Shown here piece by piece: positions 1 to 6,391 of a stretch of 15,180 nt of DNA. A model generated the notes under the pieces. That model saw only the letters and a list, made by a program, of their open reading frames with translations, made no database searches and was not told the DNA's origin. This DNA comes from Microbacteriaceae bacterium (lineage in GTDB: Bacteria > Actinomycetota > Actinomycetes > Actinomycetales > Microbacteriaceae). The translations under genes were made by a program, and so were the position numbers. The stretch covers positions 1 through 15,180 of the forward strand of contig JAAYAS010000290.1 in the NCBI GenBank assembly GCA_012719255.1, read 5' to 3'. Position 1 is the first letter of the stretch. The number at the start of each line of letters is the position of its first letter.

Positions 1-736
1 AGACGTGGGTGTGCATCGCCGACCCGGGTTGGCCGGCCAGCGGCTTGGGCATGAAGGAGGCGAGCGCGCCGTGCTGCAGCGCGACCTCACGCACCACGGT
101 GCGGAAGGTCATGATGTTGTCGGCGGTGGCGAGGGCGTCGGCGTAGCGGAGGTCGATCTCGTTCTGGCCGGGGCCGCCCTCGTGGTGGCTGTACTCGACC
201 GAGATGCCGAGCTCCTCGAGCAGGCGCACCGAGCGGCGCCGCAGGTCGTGGGTGTCGCCGCCGGCGACGTTGTCGAAGTAGCCCGCGCTGTCGACGGCGA
301 CCGGGCCCTCCGGTCCGATGTCGGCCGACTCGAGCACGTAGAACTCGATCTCCGGGTGGATGTAGAACGTGAAGCCGAGCTCGGCCGCGTGGTCGAGCGC
401 GCGCCGCAGCACGTGGCGAGGGTCGGAGGCGGCGGGCTGGCCGTCGGGCGTCGTGAGGTCGCAGAACATCCGCGCGGTGGCGTCGAGGTCGCGCCACGGC
501 AGCACCTGGAACGTCGACGGATCGGGGTGCAGCAGCATGTCGGCCTCGGCGCGGCGCGTGAGGCCCTCGATCGAGGAGCCGTCGAAGCCGACGCCCTCGT
601 TGAACGCCCCCTCGACCTCGGCGGGCGCGAGGGCGATCGATTTCAGCGTGCCGAGCACATCGGTGAACCAGAGCCGGATGAACTTGATCTCCCGCTCGTC
701 GATGGTGCGGAGCACGTAGTCCTGCTGCTTGTTCAC
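1..736 (-). CDS. glnA2: Glutamine synthetase, GlnA2-type, N-terminal part (3' end outside window)
   Basis: Type I glutamine synthetase, which makes glutamine from glutamate, ammonia and ATP in the cytoplasm. The 245 visible residues start MNKQQDYVLRTIDERDIKF and carry the beta-Grasp domain with the FDGSSIEGL loop (residues 51-59). The start of the catalytic domain follows, with metal-ligand segments HPEIEFY (about 128-133) and HHEGGPGQNEIDLRYADAL (from about 184), then SAMHTH just before the window edge. The opening and the short PDPSTFQVLPW segment resemble actinobacterial GlnA2 more than GlnA1, from memory of the M. tuberculosis proteins. The start is GTG at 734-736, preceded by a GGAAGG ribosome binding site about 8 nt upstream. 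It is divergent from panB with closely spaced promoters. The adenylylation site and C-terminus lie outside the window, so the paralogue assignment is likely but not proven. Confidence 0.93.
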   Translation of the reverse strand, partial: MNKQQDYVLRTIDEREIKFIRLWFTDVLGTLKSIALAPAEVEGAFNEGVGFDGSSIEGLTRRAEADMLLHPDPSTFQVLPWRDLDATARMFCDLTTPDGQPAASDPRHVLRRALDHAAELGFTFYIHPEIEFYVLESADIGPEGPVAVDSAGYFDNVAGGDTHDLRRRSVRLLEELGISVEYSHHEGGPGQNEIDLRYADALATADNIMTFRTVVREVALQHGALASFMPKPLAGQPGSAMHTHV

Positions 737-767
737 CTGCGGTTCCTTCCGACGGCGGCCTCCGACC

Positions 768-773
768 AGGCTA
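768..773 (-). promoter_or_regulatory. -10 box of glnA2
   Basis: On the minus strand the hexamer reads TAGCCT, predicting a transcript start near 761 and a leader of about 25 nt that contains the GGAAGG ribosome binding site. It is 14 bp from the opposing -10 box of panB. No convincing -35 is visible. Confidence 0.5.
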
Positions 774-787
774 CCGGTGCGCGCCCC

Positions 788-793
788 TATGAT
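788..793 (+). promoter_or_regulatory. -10 box of panB, leaderless arrangement
   Basis: TATGAT followed by exactly 6 nt and then the panB ATG at 800. Transcription would begin at or within a base of the start codon, giving a leaderless mRNA. No Shine-Dalgarno sequence precedes the ATG, which agrees with this. Confidence 0.6.
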
Positions 794-799
794 GACCCC

Positions 800-1633
800 A
801 TGGCAGACCAGACTCCGCGCAAGCGCATCCGCACCCGCCACTTCGCCCAGGCGAAGGCCGACGGTCTGAAGATCACCTCGCTGACGAGCTACGACGCGCT
901 CACCGCGAAGATCTTCGACGACGCGGGCATCGACCTGCTCCTCGTCGGCGACTCGGCGGCGAACGTCGTGCTCGGCTACACCTCGACCCTCCCGATCACC
1001 GCGGACGAGCTCATCCCGATGGCGCGCGCCGTCGCCGGCGCGGTCACCCGCGCCTTCGTCATCGCCGATCTGCCCTTCGGCAGCTACGAGCGCTCGGCCG
1101 ACCAGGCCCTCGAGACCGCGGTGCGCTTCATGAAGGAGACCGGCGTGGCCGGCATCAAGGTCGAGGGCGGCGTGCGCATGGAGCAGCAGATCCGCCGCAT
1201 CACCGAGGCGGGCATCCCCGTGTGCGGCCACATCGGCTTCACCCCGCAGTCGGAGCACGGCCTCGGCGGCCACGTCGTGCAGGGCCGCGGCGATGCCGAG
1301 CAGCAGCTGCTCGACGACGCCCTCGCGGTCGAGCGCGCCGGCGCCTTCGCCGTCGTGCTCGAGATGGTGCCCACCGACGTCGCAGCGCGCGTCACCGAGC
1401 GGCTGACGATCCCGACGATCGGCATCGGCGCCGGCGACGGCTGCGACGGCCAGATCCTCGTGTGGCAGGACGCGTTCGGCCTCACCGAGGGCCGGGTGCC
1501 GAAGTTCGTGCGCAAGTACGCGCAGCTCGCCGACGTGCTCCGCGAGGCGGCTGGCCAGTTCGTCGACGATGTGCGCTCGGGCGCCTACCCGACCGAGGCC
1601 GAGAGCTACGAGAACCTGCGCCCCGAGGCGTGA
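800..1633 (+). CDS. panB: 3-methyl-2-oxobutanoate hydroxymethyltransferase (ketopantoate hydroxymethyltransferase)
   Basis: First committed step of pantothenate synthesis: transfers a hydroxymethyl group from methylene-tetrahydrofolate to 2-oxoisovalerate, giving ketopantoate. The 277-aa protein matches the family's usual length. Motifs seen in order are KITSLTSYDALTAKIFDDAGID near the N-terminus, LLVGDSAANVVLGY with the metal-binding Asp, FVIADLPFGSYE, VAGIKVEGG, GIPVCGHIGFTPQS, and VVLEMVPTDVAARVTE followed by IPTIGIGAGDGCDGQILVWQD. The ATG at 800 is chosen because the family fold begins here and a TATGAT box sits 6 nt before it; the longer upstream reading frame is not PanB-like. The gene is probably monocistronic, divergent from glnA2, and followed by a repeat-filled gap. 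Confidence 0.97.
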   Translation: MADQTPRKRIRTRHFAQAKADGLKITSLTSYDALTAKIFDDAGIDLLLVGDSAANVVLGYTSTLPITADELIPMARAVAGAVTRAFVIADLPFGSYERSADQALETAVRFMKETGVAGIKVEGGVRMEQQIRRITEAGIPVCGHIGFTPQSEHGLGGHVVQGRGDAEQQLLDDALAVERAGAFAVVLEMVPTDVAARVTERLTIPTIGIGAGDGCDGQILVWQDAFGLTEGRVPKFVRKYAQLADVLREAAGQFVDDVRSGAYPTEAESYENLRPEA

Positions 1634-1667
1634 CCCCGTCGGGCCGGCGCGCCCGCTCCGCGTTGCG

Positions 1668-2113
1668 GTGAGTCGGGCCCCCGCGCACCGTCCCGACCCT
1701 GTGCCGGCGACGAGTCGGGCCCCCGCGCACCGTCCCTTCCCCGCACCGGCGGCGAGTCGGGCCCCCGCGCAACGTCACCCCCGTGAACCCGCAGTGAGCC
1801 GGGCCCCCGCGCACCGTCCCCTCCCCGCGCCCGCGGTGAGTCGGGGCCCCGCGCACCGTCACCCCCGTGAACCCACGGTGAGCCGGGCCCCGGCTCACCC
1901 TGCAGCCCCTCCGAACCCGGAAATGCCCGCGAAACGCGCTCGCACGTGAGCCGGGCCCCGACTCGCCGCCGAGTGAGATGCGCCCGGGCGAGCGGGGCCC
2001 CGACTCACCCGGACTTCGAGCCCGGATGCGTGAGCGGGGCCCCGGCTCACCCGGCATGCGAGTCCGCGCGACGGAGCCGGGCCCCGACTCACTGCCCACG
2101 GCACGGCTCGCCC
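1668..2113. repeat. Tandem array, 42-bp period, each unit led by an imperfect palindrome
   Basis: Ten units begin at 1668, 1710, 1752, 1794, 1836 and 1878, then, after a 26-bp interruption (1920-1945), at 1946, 1988, 2030 and 2072. Every other spacing is exactly 42 bp. Each unit starts with about 21 bp close to GTGAGCCGGG-N-CCCGGCTCAC. The copy at 1878-1898 is a perfect palindrome around one central base, while the first five have a right arm ending GCGCAC instead. The other ~21 bp vary. Units 2 and 4 share a CCCTTCCCCGC / CCCCTCCCCGC tail and units 3 and 5 share ACCCCCGTGAACCC, so an 84-bp higher-order repeat is visible. No relation to a named repeat family is recognised. Confidence 0.9.
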
Positions 2114-2148
2114 ACCGCGTACGGCACGGATCACTCGCCGCGCCGCTC

Positions 2149-2257
2149 GGCTCGTTCACCCCGCGCGCGGCTCGGCTCGTTCACGCCGCGCACGGCTCGG
2201 CTCGTTCACGCCGCGCGCGGCTCGGCTCGTTCACCCCGCACGGCACGGCTTATTCAC
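2149..2257. repeat. Tandem array, 25-bp period, about 5 units
   Basis: The core GGCTCGTTCA recurs at 2149, 2174, 2199 and 2224, exactly 25 bp apart, then as GGCTTATTCA at 2248 (24 bp later). The rest of the unit is C/G-rich, of the type CCCCGCGCGC. It directly follows the 42-bp array and shares only the GTTCAC/GTGAAC word with it. Confidence 0.88.
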
Positions 2258-2260
2258 CGC

Positions 2261-2306
2261 GTGCGACTGGGCTCGCCCGCCGCGTGCGACTGGGCTCGCC
2301 CGCCGC
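2261..2306. repeat. Perfect 23-bp tandem duplication
   Basis: Two identical adjacent copies, 2261-2283 and 2284-2306, each beginning GTGCGACTGGGCTCGCC. It is the third distinct repeat period in the same gap. Confidence 0.88.
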
Positions 2307-2350
2307 GCGGCCGGCCACGATGGTGAGCCCGCGGGCCGGTCGCGCGGAGA

Positions 2351-2539
2351 CTACTCGTCCTCCTCCGCAGCCTCCTCGGCCGCCCACTCGGCGGCGCGCT
2401 GCTGCAGGCGCTCCGGGGCGCGCGAGGCCTCCTCGGGCGTCGCGAAGGGGCCGACGCGGTCGGTCGCGATCGACTGCTTCCCCTCCTCGACCTCGCCGGT
2501 GCGCGTGTTGTACCAGTACTCGGGCTGCTGCTCAGTCAT
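2351..2539 (-). CDS. Small acidic actinobacterial protein of unknown function
   Basis: A 62-aa cytoplasmic protein with no signal peptide or membrane segment. The N-terminal half contains PEYWYNTRTGEVEEGKQS, then GPFATPEEASRA, and the C-terminus is a run rich in Ala and Glu (AAEWAAEEAAEEDE). The YWYN-TGEVEEG-GPFAT pattern recalls small conserved proteins of Microbacteriaceae, some of which are annotated as SPOR-like. This is from memory, and the role is unknown. The ATG at 2537-2539 lies 6 nt after a TAGCCT -10 box, so the mRNA is probably leaderless. It is divergent from map (53 bp between the starts), which suggests but does not show shared control. The stop is TAG. Confidence 0.8.
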   Translation of the reverse strand: MTEQQPEYWYNTRTGEVEEGKQSIATDRVGPFATPEEASRAPERLQQRAAEWAAEEAAEEDE

Positions 2540-2545
2540 GGCGGC

Positions 2546-2551
2546 AGGCTA
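2546..2551 (-). promoter_or_regulatory. -10 box of the small acidic gene, leaderless arrangement
   Basis: The minus strand reads TAGCCT, then 6 nt, then ATG. No Shine-Dalgarno sequence is present. Confidence 0.55.
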
Positions 2552-2579
2552 GCCGCGGCGCCCGGGAGCGCGCCGGGCA

Positions 2580-2585
2580 TAGGAT
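2580..2585 (+). promoter_or_regulatory. -10 box of map, leaderless arrangement
   Basis: TAGGAT, then 7 nt, then the map ATG at 2593. An in-frame ATG at 2584 overlaps this box and so is unlikely to be the start. Confidence 0.5.
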
Positions 2586-2592
2586 GCGAACC

Positions 2593-3480
2593 ATGCCGAA
2601 GAACGCCGAAGGCCATCTCGTCCCCGGTCGCACGACCCCGATGCGGACGGTGCCCGCCCGCATCCCCCGCCCCGAGTACGTCGGGAAGGCGACCCCGAAC
2701 GAGCCCGACGGCACCGGCGACCTCTACACCGCCGAGGAGCTCGAGCGCCTGCGCCGCTCGTGCCGCATCGCCGCCGACTGCCTCGAGATGCTCGAGGAGC
2801 ACGTCGCGCCCGGCGTCACGACCGACCGCCTCGACGAACTCGCCCACGACTTCCTCGTCGCCCACGACGCGTACCCCTCGACGCTCGGGTACCGCGGATT
2901 CGCGAAGTCGTCGTGTACCTCGCTCAACGAGGTGATCTGCCACGGCATCCCCGACGACACGGTGCTCGAGGACGGCGACATCCTCAACATCGACGTCACC
3001 GCCTACTTCGAGGGGATGCACGGCGACACGAACCGGATGTACCTCGTCGGCGACGTCGACGAGGAGGGCCGGCGGCTCGTCGACGTCACCCGCGAGGCGA
3101 TGCTCCGCGGCATCAAGGCCGCCCGTCCGGGCCGCGAGGTGAACGTCATCGGCCGGGTCATCGAGAAGTACGCGGGCCGCTTCGGCTTCGAGTCGGTGCG
3201 CGACTACACGGGCCACGGCGTCGGCGCCGCCTTCCACACCGGCCTCATCGTGCCCCACTACGACGCCGCGCCCGACTACGCCACTGTGATGGAGCCCGGG
3301 ATGGTATTCACCATCGAGCCGATGCTCGTCACCGGCTCGCAGGACTGGGAGTCGTGGGACGACGGCTGGACGATCGTCACCCGCGACCGCTCGCGCTGCG
3401 CGCAGTTCGAGCACACCGTGTTCATCGGCGAGGACGGTCCTGAGCTGCTCACGCTCCCCTCGTCGGGCCGTCAGCCCTGA
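2593..3480 (+). CDS. map: Methionine aminopeptidase, type I
   Basis: Removes the initiator methionine from nascent proteins. The 295-aa protein has the pita-bread fold with all five metal ligands visible: Asp134 (LNIDVTAY), Asp145 (HGDTNRM), His208 (GHGVGAAFH), Glu242 (FTIEPM) and Glu273 (QFEHTV). Before the catalytic domain (from about residue 45) is a 40-residue extension rich in Pro and Arg (GRTTPMRTVPARIPRPEYV). It resembles the SH3-ligand-like extension of actinobacterial type Ic enzymes, thought to aid ribosome contact. The start at 2593 fits the leaderless promoter and the usual length. Its stop is followed 17 nt later by ppgK, which has its own -10 box in that gap. Confidence 0.96.
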   Translation: MPKNAEGHLVPGRTTPMRTVPARIPRPEYVGKATPNEPDGTGDLYTAEELERLRRSCRIAADCLEMLEEHVAPGVTTDRLDELAHDFLVAHDAYPSTLGYRGFAKSSCTSLNEVICHGIPDDTVLEDGDILNIDVTAYFEGMHGDTNRMYLVGDVDEEGRRLVDVTREAMLRGIKAARPGREVNVIGRVIEKYAGRFGFESVRDYTGHGVGAAFHTGLIVPHYDAAPDYATVMEPGMVFTIEPMLVTGSQDWESWDDGWTIVTRDRSRCAQFEHTVFIGEDGPELLTLPSSGRQP

Positions 3481-3485
3481 CCCGA

Positions 3486-3491
3486 TAGCCT
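3486..3491 (+). promoter_or_regulatory. -10 box of ppgK, leaderless arrangement
   Basis: TAGCCT, then 6 nt, then the ATG at 3498. It lies in the 17-bp gap after the map stop codon, so ppgK can be transcribed both by read-through and from its own start. Confidence 0.5.
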
Positions 3492-3497
3492 GACCGC

Positions 3498-4277
3498 ATG
3501 GCGAAGCAGCGACGACTCGGGATCGGCATCGACATCGGCGGCACGGGCATCAAGGGCGGCCTGGTCGACCTCGACAAGGGGCGGCTCGTCGGCGAGCGGT
3601 GCAAGGTGAAGACGCCGAGCGGCGCGCCGATCGAGCCGGTGCTCGAGGCGGTCACGACGGTGCTCGACGAGATCCGCGCGCAGAAGAAGGCGCCGGCCGA
3701 GCCGGTGCCGATCGGCCTGTGCATGCCGTCGATCGTCGTGCACGGCGAGTCGCGCACCGCCGCGAACATCGACGCCGAGTGGATCGGCGCACCGGCCCGC
3801 ACGCTGTTCTCGACGACGATCGGCCAGCCCGTCTCGCTCGTCAACGACGCCGACGCCGCCGGCATCGGCGAGGTGCGGTACGGCGCGGCGAAGGGCGACA
3901 CCGGCTCGGTGATGGTGATCACGCTCGGCACCGGCATCGGCTCGGCGCTCATCCACGGCGGGCATCTCTTCCCGAACACCGAGCTCGGCCACCTCGAGCT
4001 CGACGGCCACCCCGACTACGAGCGCTACGCCTCGGCGCGCGCGATGGAGCGCGAGGGGCTCGACTACCCCGAGTGGTGCAAGCGGCTCACGCCGTACTTC
4101 CGCAAGCTCGAGCGGCTGTTCGCGCCCGACGAGTTCATCATCTCGGGCGGCGTGTCGAAGCGCGCCGACGAGTTCCTGCCGCTCATCGACATCGACACGC
4201 CGATCCTCGCGGCGAAGCTGAAGAACAACGCCGGCATCGTCGGCGCGGCGGCGCTCGGCGCCGACGGCTGGGACTGA
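3498..4277 (+). CDS. ppgK: Polyphosphate glucokinase
   Basis: Phosphorylates glucose with inorganic polyphosphate (in many members also ATP), giving glucose 6-phosphate in the cytoplasm. The 259-aa ROK-superfamily protein has the phosphate-1 motif GIDIGGTGIKGG near the N-terminus, MPSIVVHGESRTAANIDAEWIG, the catalytic-Asp segment LVNDADAAGIGE, phosphate-2 LGTGIGSAL, and FPNTELGHLELDGH followed by IISGGVSKRADEFLP. The Cys-rich zinc motif of most ROK kinases is absent, as is typical of PpgK. Length and the AANIDAEWIG segment fit PpgK better than GlcK. It lies 17 bp after map and converges on rnpB with only about 20 bp between the ends. Confidence 0.95.
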   Translation: MAKQRRLGIGIDIGGTGIKGGLVDLDKGRLVGERCKVKTPSGAPIEPVLEAVTTVLDEIRAQKKAPAEPVPIGLCMPSIVVHGESRTAANIDAEWIGAPARTLFSTTIGQPVSLVNDADAAGIGEVRYGAAKGDTGSVMVITLGTGIGSALIHGGHLFPNTELGHLELDGHPDYERYASARAMEREGLDYPEWCKRLTPYFRKLERLFAPDEFIISGGVSKRADEFLPLIDIDTPILAAKLKNNAGIVGAAALGADGWD

Positions 4278-4297
4278 GTCGCGGCGGCCCCGAGGGG

Positions 4298-4666
<369 letters not shown>

Positions 4667-4671
4667 CCGCG

Positions 4672-4677
4672 AGTCTA
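4672..4677 (-). promoter_or_regulatory. -10 box of rnpB
   Basis: The minus strand reads TAGACT 5-6 nt before the predicted RNA 5' end. It sits between the stop of the preceding gene (4710) and rnpB, so rnpB has its own promoter besides possible read-through from nif3. Confidence 0.55.
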
Positions 4678-4709
4678 CCGGGTCGACCCCGGATGGGCCG
4701 GGCCGACGG

Positions 4710-5447
4710 CTACTGCAGCGACGAGCGCGCCGTGCGCACGAGGATGGCGCCGCTCGCCGGGCAGTAGGCGAGCTCGTCGGGCGCGAGCTTGCGGATCCGC
4801 TCCATCTCGCCGGCGCCGAGCGTCTCCTGCGTCGCCTGCGAGACGGTGCCGACGAGCTCGCAGGCGCCGATGCCGGCGCGGGCGCGGATCTGCTCGTAGT
4901 GGGCGACGAGGTCGGCGTCGAGCCCGCCGGTGAGGGCGGTGCGGGCCTCGTGGAGCCGCTTCGCCTCCTCGCGGATGTGGGCGCGCGCCTGCTCCCGCCG
5001 CTCGAGGAGGTCGGCGGCGAGCGCCTCGAGCTCGTCGTGCTCGCGGCGGCGCTCGGCGTGCTCGGCGTCGGCGGCCTCGACATCGGCCATCTGCTCGAGC
5101 TGGAGGTCGTCGAGCGCGCGCTGCCGTCGGCGCACCGCCTCGAGATCGCGCTCGAGGGCGGCGATCTCCTTCGTGCTCGACGAGCCGGCGAGCCGCTCCT
5201 CGTCGAGGGCGCGGCGGTCGGCGACGGTCGCGGCCTCGTCCTCGGTGCGGCGAAGTGCCGCGCGGGCGTCCTCGAGGGCGCCGAAGGCCTCGGCGGCGGC
5301 GATGCGCTTCTGCTGGCGCTCGGCCTCGATGCGCTTGAGGTGCAGCTGCTCGGGCATGTTCGTCGCCGTGTGCTGCAGCCGGGCGTGGTCGGCGTCGATG
5401 CGGGCGAGCTCGAGGAGCTTCGCCTGGTCGTTCTGGTGCACCCTCAT
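4710..5447 (-). CDS. Coiled-coil protein with degenerate C4-type zinc-ribbon domain
   Basis: A 245-aa protein. Residues about 5-170 are a long charged Ala/Glu/Arg-rich helix typical of coiled coils. The C-terminal ~50 residues align by pattern with the zinc-ribbon domain of the Rv2229c-like family (zf-RING_7 type), including ERIRKLAPDELAYCPASGAILVRT. That domain normally has two CxxC pairs, but here each is reduced to one cysteine: CELV (Cys196) and CPAS (Cys229). Tetrahedral zinc binding by four cysteines is therefore not possible, although the fold may be kept. Its molecular role is unknown. The ATG overlaps the nif3 stop (ATGA), indicating translational coupling. The nif3 plus zinc-ribbon pair also occurs in mycobacteria. 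A GTG at codon 3 is an alternative start. Confidence 0.9.
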   Translation of the reverse strand: MRVHQNDQAKLLELARIDADHARLQHTATNMPEQLHLKRIEAERQQKRIAAAEAFGALEDARAALRRTEDEAATVADRRALDEERLAGSSSTKEIAALERDLEAVRRRQRALDDLQLEQMADVEAADAEHAERRREHDELEALAADLLERREQARAHIREEAKRLHEARTALTGGLDADLVAHYEQIRARAGIGACELVGTVSQATQETLGAGEMERIRKLAPDELAYCPASGAILVRTARSSLQ

Positions 5448-6292
5448 GCCGGGGCCCCCTTCTGGTCGATGCGGAAGTCGAACGGGTCGGTGCGGAGGTC
5501 GGAGACGCGCACCTCGAGATCGGGATGCGCGGCGCGCAGCCGCTCGGCGGCGCCCTCGAGCCACAGCCGCTCGCTCGCCCAGTGGGCGGTGTCGACGAGC
5601 GCGGGCCGGCCGCCGTCGAGCAGGGCCTGCTCGCGGGCCTCGGAGGCGGGGTGGTGGCGGAGGTCGCTCGTGAGGTAGACGTCGGCGCCGCGCACCATCG
5701 GGTCGCCGAGGAGCGAGTCGCCGGCGCCCGAGCACACCGCGATGCGGCGCACCGGCTGGTCGGGGTCGCCCGCCACCCGCACGCCGCCGACGGTGGCGGG
5801 CAGGATCTCGGCGACGCGCTCGGCGAACTCGCGGAGCGTCACCGTCGCGGGCAGCTCGGCGACGAGGCCGATGCCGCGGTCGGGGTCGTCGGCGGTCGGC
5901 TTGATCGGGATGCGGTGCTCGGGTCCGGCGGGGACGCCGAGCCGGTCGAGGATGACGCCGGTCGGCCCCGACTCGACGACGTCGGCGTTCGTGTGCGCCG
6001 CGAGCAGCGCGCAGCCGCCGCGGATGAGGCGGGCAATGAGGCGGCCCTTGTAGCGGTCCTCGGCGACCGAGGTGACGCCGCGCAGCAGCAGCGGGTGGTG
6101 GGTGAGCAGCAGGCCGGCGCCCCATTCGAGCGCCTCGCCGACGGTCGCGGCGACCGGGTCGACGGCGAGCAGCGCGCGGGTCACCTCGGCGTCGGGGTCG
6201 CCGGTGGCGGTGCCGATCGCATCCCACGATTCGGCGCCGCGCGCGGGGAAGAGCGTCTCGACGGTGGCCTGGAGCTCGCGCAGCGTGGTCAT
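5444..6292 (-). CDS. Nif3/YbgI family dinuclear-metal protein (GTP cyclohydrolase I type 2 homologue)
   Basis: A 282-aa cytoplasmic protein of the Nif3-like family. These proteins carry a two-metal site and are widely conserved, but their physiological reaction is unsettled; the GTP cyclohydrolase name comes from one homologue. Metal-ligand motifs visible are LLLTHHPLLL (His65, His66), AAHTNADV (His100, Asp104) and VDTAHWASERLWL (His237, Glu241), in the usual order. SWDAIGTATGDP near residue 22 corresponds to the family's W-D-N-G-L-Q-x-G segment, with changes. The protein has about the standard bacterial core length, without the long central insertion of some members. The ATG at 6290-6292 lies 6 nt after TACGCT (leaderless), and the 3' end overlaps the zinc-ribbon gene by 4 nt. 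Confidence 0.93.
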   Translation of the reverse strand: MTTLRELQATVETLFPARGAESWDAIGTATGDPDAEVTRALLAVDPVAATVGEALEWGAGLLLTHHPLLLRGVTSVAEDRYKGRLIARLIRGGCALLAAHTNADVVESGPTGVILDRLGVPAGPEHRIPIKPTADDPDRGIGLVAELPATVTLREFAERVAEILPATVGGVRVAGDPDQPVRRIAVCSGAGDSLLGDPMVRGADVYLTSDLRHHPASEAREQALLDGGRPALVDTAHWASERLWLEGAAERLRAAHPDLEVRVSDLRTDPFDFRIDQKGAPA

Positions 6293-6298
6293 GCCGCC

Positions 6299-6304
6299 AG
6301 CGTA
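6299..6304 (-). promoter_or_regulatory. -10 box of nif3, leaderless arrangement
   Basis: The minus strand reads TACGCT, then 6 nt, then ATG. It is divergent from the PH-domain gene promoter, with 75 bp between the two boxes. Confidence 0.5.
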
Positions 6305-6379
6305 TCGCCCGGGGCCCCCGAGCCCGTCGAGGGGTCCGCCCGCGCGACGACTCCGCCCGGCGCGGCCCTCCGATGGTGC

Positions 6380-6385
6380 GAGAAT
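6380..6385 (+). promoter_or_regulatory. -10 box of the PH-domain gene, leaderless arrangement
   Basis: GAGAAT, then 6 nt, then ATG at 6392. It departs from TANNNT at the first base, but position and spacing match the other leaderless genes here. Confidence 0.42.
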
Positions 6386-6391
6386 GCCCGC

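Larger units (their letters stand above)
1634..2350. other. Gene-free convergent gap filled with tandem repeats
   Basis: The 717 bp between the 3' ends of panB (+) and the small acidic gene (-) contain no recognisable gene. About 90% is low-complexity tandem repeat, described in the next three entries. Long open frames cross it on both strands only because the main period (42) is a multiple of three and the DNA is very GC-rich. Lying between two 3' ends, it needs no promoters, a place where repeats are usually tolerated. Confidence 0.8.

Noticed and set aside
1..50. Possible second foreign edge at the window start (CAA, GGG and CTG codons in the last visible glnA2 residues)
   Set aside because: Only about 15 codons are visible, too few to separate from chance, and the protein remains a normal glutamine synthetase.
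1668..2113. CRISPR array
   Set aside because: The regular 42-bp spacing and palindromic repeats resemble one, but the 21-bp intervals are similar to each other in alternate units, the repeats diverge strongly, and no cas gene is present.
1482..2159. Long minus-strand frame across the repeat array encoding a 14-residue repeat of the RGGPTHR type
   Set aside because: The frame stays open because the repeat period is 42 bp in GC-rich DNA. It overlaps the panB 3' end, changes character at the 26-bp slip, has no promoter or ribosome binding site, and shows no hydrophobic core or known domain.
1978..2592. N-terminal extension of map reaching back through the repeats and the small acidic gene
   Set aside because: It is low-complexity Arg/Pro/Ala sequence opposite a better minus-strand gene. 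The known fold begins after 2593, where a -10 box and ATG are correctly spaced.
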